Source: Candidatus Cloacimonadota bacterium
GTDB lineage: Bacteria > Cloacimonadota > Cloacimonadia > Cloacimonadales > Cloacimonadaceae
Reading direction: 5' to 3'
Length of the DNA: 12,530 nucleotides
Assembly (NCBI GenBank): GCA_016875595.1
Contig: VGPI01000040.1
Location: 1-12,530, forward strand
Both the position numbers and the translations under genes were made by a program. Of this stretch, positions 8,172 through 12,530 are shown piece after piece. How positions within the stretch are numbered: the stretch's first letter is position 1; every line of letters starts with the position of its first letter. Below the pieces are notes generated by a model. That model ran no database searches, was not told the origin of the DNA, and worked only from the letters and a program-made list of their open reading frames with translations.

Positions 8172-8759
8172 ATGGATATCAATGCCTTCATTCTCTTCTG
8201 GGCTGCCATTTTCACCAGTAATATCCTGCTCACCAATTTCCTCGGCATGTGCTCCTATCTCTCCATCTCCAGAGAGGTGGAGTCCTCCTTCGGACTGGGG
8301 ATGGCGGTGTTTTTTGTCCTTACCGTCACCGCCGGTTTGAATTGGGTCATCTACTATCATATCCTGGTGCCCTTTGATCTGATCTATCTGCAATTCATCG
8401 TCTTCATCATTGTGATCGCCGCCTTTGTCCAATTGTTGGAGATGCTGATCGAACGCTTCACTCCGGCGTTGTATTACACGTTGGGGATCTTCCTGCCCTT
8501 GATCACGGTCAATTGTGCCATCTTCGGCGTCAGTTTGTTCTTAGTGATCCGCAAGTACTCTTTTATTCAATCGGTTGCCTATGGTGCGGGCAGTGGGATT
8601 GGCTGGCTCCTGGCGATCCTGATGCTCGCCGGTATCCGCAACCGCCTCAAGGAAAAGATGATCCCGCAAGGACTGCAGGGAGCGGGGATCAGTTTGATCG
8701 TCACCGGCATCATGGCTTTGGCTTTCATCGGCTTCTCGGGCATTGTGATCGTTCAGTAG
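8172..8759 (+). CDS. nqrE: Na+-NQR subunit E
   Basis: The 195-residue integral membrane protein of the NqrE/RnfA family is the inverted-topology partner of NqrD. The signatures are NFLGMCSYLSISREVESSFGLG (Cys27), the QLLEMLIERFTPALYYTLGIFLP stretch, and the ITVNCAIFG block with Cys115. Cys27 and Cys115 correspond to the conserved ligands of the intramembrane iron centre. The ATG is two bases after the nqrD stop with an AAGG-rich stretch upstream. The stop precedes nqrF by five bases. A longer frame read through this gene in another phase (from 8513) is only an upstream extension of nqrF and is not used. Confidence 0.95.
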   Translation: MDINAFILFWAAIFTSNILLTNFLGMCSYLSISREVESSFGLGMAVFFVLTVTAGLNWVIYYHILVPFDLIYLQFIVFIIVIAAFVQLLEMLIERFTPALYYTLGIFLPLITVNCAIFGVSLFLVIRKYSFIQSVAYGAGSGIGWLLAILMLAGIRNRLKEKMIPQGLQGAGISLIVTGIMALAFIGFSGIVIVQ

Positions 8760-8764
8760 CGGAT

Positions 8765-9868
8765 ATGTTTGTCAGCATTATTCAGGACATCGGCATCACC
8801 TCCCTGGTCAGCGGCGGTCTGGCACTGATCCTGGTCATCGCCCAAAGGTATCTCAATGACTATGGCGACTGCAAGATAGATATCAACGGCAAGCGCCTGA
8901 TCACTCTCAAAGGCGGATCATCGCTGCTTAACGCTCTGTCCGAGAACCAGATCTTCATCCCTTCCGCCTGTGGTGGCAAAGGCAGTTGTGGCACCTGCAA
9001 ATGTCAGGTCTTGGAAGGTGGCGGACCATTATTACCGACCGAGAAACCCCTGCTTACCACCAAAGAGATGACCGGTAATGTCCGCCTTGCCTGCCAGATC
9101 AAGGTAAAGAGCGACGTCCGTATCCATATCCCTGAATCCATCTTCAATATCCGCCGCTTTCAAGGCGTGGTCAGCAAGATCGAGGATTATACCTATGACA
9201 TCAAAGGTGTGATCATTACGCTGACCGAGCCGGAAACCATTGATTTTAAAGCCGGGCAATACGTCCAATTGGAGACCCCGATCTATGCCAAGGTGCGTCA
9301 GAAGGTCGGGCGCGCCTATTCGATCTCATCCGATCCGGGGAATGACCGACAGATCCAACTGATCATCCGCTACGTGCCGGAAGGCATCTGCACCACGTGG
9401 GTGCATCAATATCTCAACGAAGGCGATCAGATCAGTTTTACCGGACCTTATGGCGATTTCTTCATCCGGGATACCTCTGCCGATATGATCTTCGTCGCCG
9501 GCGGCTCCGGCAAAGCGCCGATCAAGTCGATCCTGGAATACTTGAGCCGGGTCGGAACCACCCGCCGGATGCGTTACCTCTTTGGCGCCCGCACCTGCAA
9601 AGACCTCTATCTCACCGGGGAGATGCATGCCTTTGAACAGGTCTTCGACGATTTTGAGTATATCCCCGTCTTGTCCAAACCATGTCCGGAAGAGAATTGG
9701 CAGGGCAGGATCGGATATGTCATGCCGGTTTTCCCTGAATTGATCACCGATCCCGCCAATACCGAGGCATATCTTTGCGGCAGTCCGGCGATGATCGAAT
9801 CGGTGAAAAAAGCCCTGATCGAGCTCGGCGTCCCCAAAGATAGGATCTATTACGACAGTTTTGGATGA
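8765..9868 (+). CDS. nqrF: Na+-NQR subunit F (NADH-oxidising, 2Fe-2S and FAD)
   Basis: The 367-residue protein is the NADH entry point of the pump. It has an N-terminal membrane anchor (~residues 10-28) and a ferredoxin domain with cysteines at 69, 75, 78 and 110 (CGGKGSCGTC... and RLACQ), the plant-type 2Fe-2S pattern. A ferredoxin-NADP-reductase-like module follows: the FAD motif RAYSISS (183-189), GPYGDFF (227-233), the NAD loop AGGSGKAP (245-252), YLCGSP (336-341) and the terminal DSFG. Classical NqrF is about 405-410 residues; the shortening seems to lie mainly after RAYSISS and before the GPYGDFF block. ATG 8765 is preferred because upstream in-frame codons lie inside nqrE; the ribosome site (GCGGAT) is weak, suggesting coupling to the nqrE stop. 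RnfB is excluded by the FAD domain. Confidence 0.93.
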   Translation: MFVSIIQDIGITSLVSGGLALILVIAQRYLNDYGDCKIDINGKRLITLKGGSSLLNALSENQIFIPSACGGKGSCGTCKCQVLEGGGPLLPTEKPLLTTKEMTGNVRLACQIKVKSDVRIHIPESIFNIRRFQGVVSKIEDYTYDIKGVIITLTEPETIDFKAGQYVQLETPIYAKVRQKVGRAYSISSDPGNDRQIQLIIRYVPEGICTTWVHQYLNEGDQISFTGPYGDFFIRDTSADMIFVAGGSGKAPIKSILEYLSRVGTTRRMRYLFGARTCKDLYLTGEMHAFEQVFDDFEYIPVLSKPCPEENWQGRIGYVMPVFPELITDPANTEAYLCGSPAMIESVKKALIELGVPKDRIYYDSFG

Positions 9869-9872
9869 TAAA

Positions 9873-10346
9873 ATGAAACAGACTCCTCAGGAATTGCTCG
9901 TTACCCAAAGAATGCAGCCCGGAGTGATCACCCTCAGCGGTTTTCTGGGCATTGATCAGCGTCCCCTGAACGAGATCATCGCCGATGATGCCCAGACCCT
10001 CCTGCGCCTGGACATTACTGCGCCAGAGATCGCAGAGCGGATGCAATATCTCACCGATCAGAGCCAGCAGGCATACGAAGGCGGTATTATCATTGACGGC
10101 AGCTATGAAGTGGAGACCGAGATCACTCGCGGTAAACTCCCCTGTCCTTTTCTGCATCGCGGTTTACAGCGCAAAACGGTCACTACCTGCACCCATCTTA
10201 CGACCGGCATCACCATCCGTTGGACGGCGCTGAACATCCACATGATCAAGGAGCATGGCTTTTTCGAGGGCAAGGGTTCACCTTTCCGCCTCGAACCTGG
10301 GACATTGATCAAGGTTCTGTTCCCCGATGCAGCACACCGCTCGTAA
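9873..10346 (+). CDS. Uncharacterised 157-residue protein with a Cys/His-rich core
   Basis: I do not recognise this family. The soluble-looking 157-residue protein opens with an LSGFLGIDQRPLNEIIADDA segment (21-40). A helix-like EIAERMQYL region follows. A C-terminal half carries possible metal ligands: Cys91-x3-His95, Cys106-x-His108, His123 and His128, then a Gly/Phe-rich FFEGKGSPFRLEPG stretch (130-143). No signal peptide or membrane helix is evident. ATG 9873 is chosen; the TTG at 9861 would overlap the nqrF stop by eight bases. It begins four bases after nqrF and overlaps the radical SAM gene by 20 bases, so it is clearly part of the same operon. Base composition matches its neighbours. 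Function is unknown; a role with the pump or with the radical SAM enzyme is only suggested by position. Confidence 0.85.
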   Translation: MKQTPQELLVTQRMQPGVITLSGFLGIDQRPLNEIIADDAQTLLRLDITAPEIAERMQYLTDQSQQAYEGGIIIDGSYEVETEITRGKLPCPFLHRGLQRKTVTTCTHLTTGITIRWTALNIHMIKEHGFFEGKGSPFRLEPGTLIKVLFPDAAHRS

Positions 10347-11415
10347 ACTACTCTATCGCACCATCCTATCTCTCCTCCTCCGGGCTTTCCGGCTCACCCT
10401 CTCCAGTCCCTGTCAGGGTTTGTGGTTTCTCCGGTTTCTGCTCCGGCAGATAGGATACAACCGCATCAGAAACCGTTATATCCTTCAGGGCATCAATATC
10501 CCGCCCCTGATCATCCATAGCATTACCAAGCGCTGTAATCTGCACTGTAAGGGCTGTTACGCCTTAGTCAACCAACATCGCAGTGGCAGTGACCTGACCC
10601 GCCGTCAAAAGGACTCGCTTTACACCCAGGCAAGACAACTGGGTATCGGTATCATCCTCATCGCCGGAGGAGAACCCTTCACTGTTCCGGATCTGATCGA
10701 TCTTTGCGCCAAACATCCCGGCATCCTCTTCCCGGTCTTCACTAATGGACTGCTGCTGGATCCGCATCTGATCAATCGCCTGCCCCTCAATTTTTTACCC
10801 GTTGTCAGCAGCGAAGGCGACTTTCAGCATACCGATCGGCGGCGTGGTACCGCGGTCTCTGAAAAACTCCTGCCGGTCCTGGATGCTCTGGCTCAAGCCA
10901 AGCGCTTCTGGGGAGTATCCATCACCGTCAACAAGGACAATCTGGCTACCATCGCTTCCGATGAATTCACCGCCGGGCTTGTCCACCAGGGTTGCCGCCT
11001 CTTTTTCTGGATCGAGTATGTCCCTGTGAATGGGATCATGGATGAGAGCGTGATCGATCAGGACGACCGAGCCCTTATGCAGGAACGGGTGGATGTTCTC
11101 AGTCATAAATTCCCCGCCATCTTCGTCAATTTCCCCGGTGATGAACAGCTCTATGACGGCTGCCTTGCTGCCGGCAAGGGCTTCGTGCACATCCAGTCAG
11201 ATGGTGCTTTGGAACCCTGCCCATTTTCTCCCTTTAGCGATGTCTCAATCGCCCATACCACCCTCATAGAGGCATTGCGCTCACGCTTCCTGAGCACCCT
11301 CCGCAGTCGGGAAGACCTGCTCCGGGAGACCCGGTACGGCTGTGCCCTGTGGGAAAACCGGACTGAAGTCGAGGATCTCCTGCAGTCCTGTAAAAACTCC
11401 CAAAACCAATCATAA
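10327..11415 (+). CDS. Radical SAM protein with SPASM-like C-terminal cysteines
   Basis: The 362-residue protein has the radical SAM cluster motif CNLHCKGC (Cys70, Cys74, Cys77) following the strand IIHSITKR. The SAM-binding GGEP lies at 114-117, with a later TNGLLL strand. The C-terminal part has GCLAAGKGFVHIQSDGALEPCPF (Cys279, Cys298) and a further Cys339 in YGCAL, resembling a SPASM or twitch domain that binds an auxiliary 4Fe-4S cluster. Such proteins modify peptides, cofactors or heme-pathway intermediates; the substrate here is not evident. The first ~50 residues are rich in Leu, Arg and aromatic residues and could be an amphipathic membrane-associating helix. The ATG at 10327 lies inside the preceding gene (20-base overlap), indicating coupling. 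It is the last gene of the + strand run; a giant palindrome begins 14 bases after its stop. Confidence 0.93.
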   Translation: MQHTARKLLYRTILSLLLRAFRLTLSSPCQGLWFLRFLLRQIGYNRIRNRYILQGINIPPLIIHSITKRCNLHCKGCYALVNQHRSGSDLTRRQKDSLYTQARQLGIGIILIAGGEPFTVPDLIDLCAKHPGILFPVFTNGLLLDPHLINRLPLNFLPVVSSEGDFQHTDRRRGTAVSEKLLPVLDALAQAKRFWGVSITVNKDNLATIASDEFTAGLVHQGCRLFFWIEYVPVNGIMDESVIDQDDRALMQERVDVLSHKFPAIFVNFPGDEQLYDGCLAAGKGFVHIQSDGALEPCPFSPFSDVSIAHTTLIEALRSRFLSTLRSREDLLRETRYGCALWENRTEVEDLLQSCKNSQNQS

Positions 11416-11428
11416 TCGGCTTTTCCAC

Positions 11429-11528
11429 GTTTCCTCCTTGCTTCATCACCTTAGTATAACCTTAGTATAACCTTACGACCGTAAGGTTATACTAAGGTTA
11501 TACTAAGGTGATGAAGCAAGGAGGAAAC
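11429..11528. repeat. Perfect 49-bp inverted repeat with 2-base spacer
   Basis: Bases 11429-11477 and 11480-11528 are exact reverse complements, separated only by AC at 11478-11479; pairing stops at 11428/11529. Each arm contains the 11-mer TTATACTAAGG twice in tandem (right-arm orientation) and ends with an AAGGAGG-containing segment. As RNA it would form one very long uninterrupted hairpin. As DNA it is a near-complete palindrome capable of cruciform extrusion. Neither side has the T run of an intrinsic terminator, though the stem could still stall or protect transcripts of the upstream operon. Candidate explanations are a MITE-like element, an inversion-duplication scar, a recombination site, or an assembly or chimera artefact. 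Confidence 0.97.
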
Positions 11529-11675
11529 AAAAACAGAGTACAATGGTCCAAAGTGTATGGCTAACTTGGAGGTGAACTATAAGAGGATTAGCGAATCTAA
11601 GAAAGAGTATGGAGTACATTATAGAGTGGAGTTGTAACCAACAAAGCTTCTCTATACTTGTTCTCAAAAATATGC
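11529..11675 (+). other. AT-rich spacer with a 26-codon open frame (11557-11637)
   Basis: Between the palindrome and the convergent orphan gene lies an AT-rich stretch. ATG 11557 opens 26 codons to TAA at 11635, reading MANLEVNYKRIS... and ending HYRVEL. The residue mix looks protein-like, but no ribosome site precedes it, so it may be a remnant rather than a gene. A perfect GGAGGTGA lies inside it (11568-11575) without a following start codon at useful distance. No RNA gene or intrinsic terminator is evident. Confidence 0.35.
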
Positions 11676-12140
11676 TTAGCCGCTATTTGACGTTATAGAT
11701 AAGCGCAGCTCTTTTTCCAGAAGAACTAAGCTGATGTTGATGTAGTTAAGAATATCTGCAACACCTATGGGTACATTGCTGATCTTTCCAACAATTTGTT
11801 TGGTTAAATCGATCTCAATTATTCCATCTTTATCGAATCTCAGATTGTGTTTTTTCTGGTCTATCAAGTACTTGAACGATGAGATATTCCCCCTAACATC
11901 CTTGATAGTAAGAATAATCTCATCCTTCGATAGTCTGATTGAGTCTATTGCCAGATCGAGCATTATAGTCATTAATGTCTTGATCGTGATGCTTACATAC
12001 CCGTCATGACAACGCACCTCTTTTATCTTTACCTTCTCGCCCACTGCTTCTTTTATCAGTGCTTCCAGCAGTTCTTCGCTGATAGTGAATTTGAGATCTG
12101 CCGACCATGGCATCTTAAAAAGTTTCAACCACTTATCCAT
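11676..12140 (-). CDS. Orphan hypothetical protein, 154 residues
   Basis: I do not recognise the family. The product begins MDKWLKLFKMPWS and continues with a predicted helix (ISEELLEALIKEAV). It then becomes an alternating hydrophobic/charged, probably beta-rich body (VSITIKTLM..., IILTIKDVRG, GIIEIDLTKQIVG) ending in a leucine-rich segment. There is no signal peptide, membrane helix, or Cys/His motif. The start at 12140 is chosen because AAAGGTGG sits five bases upstream; an in-frame ATG at 12224 would add 28 residues but lacks a ribosome site. Hand counts of two 60-base lines give 33 and 37% GC, against about 53% in a sampled nqr line. It is also the only gene on this strand, which suggests a separate origin. 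It is convergent with the operon. Confidence 0.7.
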   Translation of the reverse strand: MDKWLKLFKMPWSADLKFTISEELLEALIKEAVGEKVKIKEVRCHDGYVSITIKTLMTIMLDLAIDSIRLSKDEIILTIKDVRGNISSFKYLIDQKKHNLRFDKDGIIEIDLTKQIVGKISNVPIGVADILNYINISLVLLEKELRLSITSNSG

Positions 12141-12459
12141 CTTACCACCTTTGAATATCTTCTTGTCTCTGAAAGTAACAGCAAATAGCAACTCTTCCGA
12201 GACCCCGGCGTCATGCAAATCCATGACCCATTATCAAGTCAAGAAAAATGATACGTAGTCCATCAATTTACATTTTCTTGTCATTTGCAGTGTGTCCTTC
12301 CCCGCTTATTCCTTGAGGTGATCCATGCCAGATAGTATGGTAAACCCAAAGGAGAATTTTTGTGTCCGATGAAGTTTTTTGTCATGATGAGCGTGGTCTT
12401 GGAACCCTTGGAAAAGATCGGAGATCACCGGAAGAAACCCAAAGCATTGGAGTCGACAC
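12141..12459. other. Intergenic stretch, possible transposase N-terminal fragment
   Basis: No complete gene is seen here. On the plus strand, GGAG at 12351-12354 precedes two overlapping open frames that both run off the window: GTG 12362 and ATG 12369. The ATG frame begins MKFFVMMSVVLEPLEKIGDH followed by RKK; the VLEPLEKIGDHRK portion resembles the start of H-repeat/ISAs1-family transposases (LxxLxxIPDHR-type). The frame then enters the palindrome at 12460, where the resemblance ends, so it would be a broken remnant. This is a weak, short similarity. The minus-strand side should hold the promoter of the orphan gene, but I cannot identify a convincing -35/-10 pair; TGATAAT near 12230 is only a possible -10. 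Confidence 0.3.
12145..12152 (-). promoter_or_regulatory. Ribosome binding site AAAGGTGG of the orphan gene
   Basis: On the minus strand AAAGGTGG ends five bases before the ATG at 12140, deciding between that start and the ATG at 12224. Confidence 0.6.
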
Positions 12460-12520
12460 GCGACGGGCTGAAGCCCTGCGGAGGAGGCGTAGCCGACGGA
12501 GCAGGGCTTCAGCCCGACGC
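12460..12520. repeat. GC-rich REP-like palindrome
   Basis: The arm CGGGCTGAAGCCCTGC (12464-12479) is exactly repeated in reverse complement at 12501-12516. Allowing one A:A mismatch the arms extend to 12460-12479 and 12501-12520. The 21-base centre contains GGCGTAGCC, a small hairpin with GTAG in it. The compact GC-rich palindrome with a GTAG word recalls repetitive extragenic palindromes mobilised by REP-associated tyrosine transposases. It stands out sharply from the surrounding AT-rich DNA. Whether it is multicopy in the genome cannot be seen here. Confidence 0.8.
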
Positions 12521-12530
12521 AATGAGGTCA

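Noticed and set aside
8513..8764. 84-codon upstream extension of nqrF
   Set aside because: It overlaps the nqrE coding region out of phase, and its residues do not resemble NqrF. The ATG at 8765 gives the expected membrane anchor.
11451..11507. Tandem 11-mers as a CRISPR array
   Set aside because: The units are contiguous without spacers and no cas genes are present.
11429..11528. Palindrome as an intrinsic (rho-independent) terminator
   Set aside because: Neither strand has a T run after the stem (the right flank is A-rich on the plus strand), and the stem is far longer than usual terminators. It may still affect transcript ends.
12240..12280. Near-inverted repeat CAAGAAAAATG / CATTTTCTTG upstream of the orphan gene
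   Set aside because: It has a one-base bulge, is AT-rich and has a 20-base spacer; this is likely by chance in such sequence.

Overview
The window is a run of same-strand (+) genes from base 1 to about 11,415, followed by an AT-rich, gene-poor stretch with one minus-strand orphan gene and two strong inverted repeats. The protein set (PNPase, SAH hydrolase, UDP-sugar dehydrogenases, an Nqr-type respiratory sodium pump, a radical SAM enzyme) fits a Gram-negative, probably anaerobic or fermentative bacterium of roughly 50% GC. The flavour reminds me of the candidate phylum Cloacimonadota, but that is an impression and was not tested.

Layout. (1) Bases 1-239: C-terminal end of a PNPase-like S1-domain protein with an Arg/Asp repeat tail, followed closely by adenosylhomocysteinase (249-1655). 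(2) Bases 1670-5869: a nucleotide-sugar cluster with a UDP-GlcNAc 6-dehydrogenase-type enzyme, a NusG-family specialised elongation factor, a GalE-like epimerase and a UDP-glucose 6-dehydrogenase. It would supply acidic and epimerised sugar nucleotides for a surface polysaccharide, but no glycosyltransferase lies in the window. (3) Bases 5928-9868: nqrB, C, D, E and F in tight translational coupling, with both covalent-FMN threonine motifs, the NqrD/NqrE membrane cysteines and the NqrF 2Fe-2S cysteines present. No nqrA, apbE or nqrM is seen. (4) Bases 9873-11415: an unrecognised 157-residue Cys/His-containing protein and a radical SAM protein with extra C-terminal cysteines, coupled to the end of nqrF. 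They occupy the position where maturation genes sit in some nqr operons.

(5) Bases 11416-12530: base composition drops sharply. Just after the radical SAM gene lies a perfect 49-bp inverted repeat with a 2-base spacer (11429-11528). Next come a 26-codon open frame, a minus-strand orphan gene (154 residues), a possible fragment of a transposase N-terminus, and a GC-rich REP-like palindrome at the right edge. This part looks like a recombination or insertion hot spot appended to the operon.

The most worthwhile targets are the giant palindrome with its AT-rich island, and the uncharacterised protein plus radical SAM pair attached to an Nqr operon that lacks nqrA.
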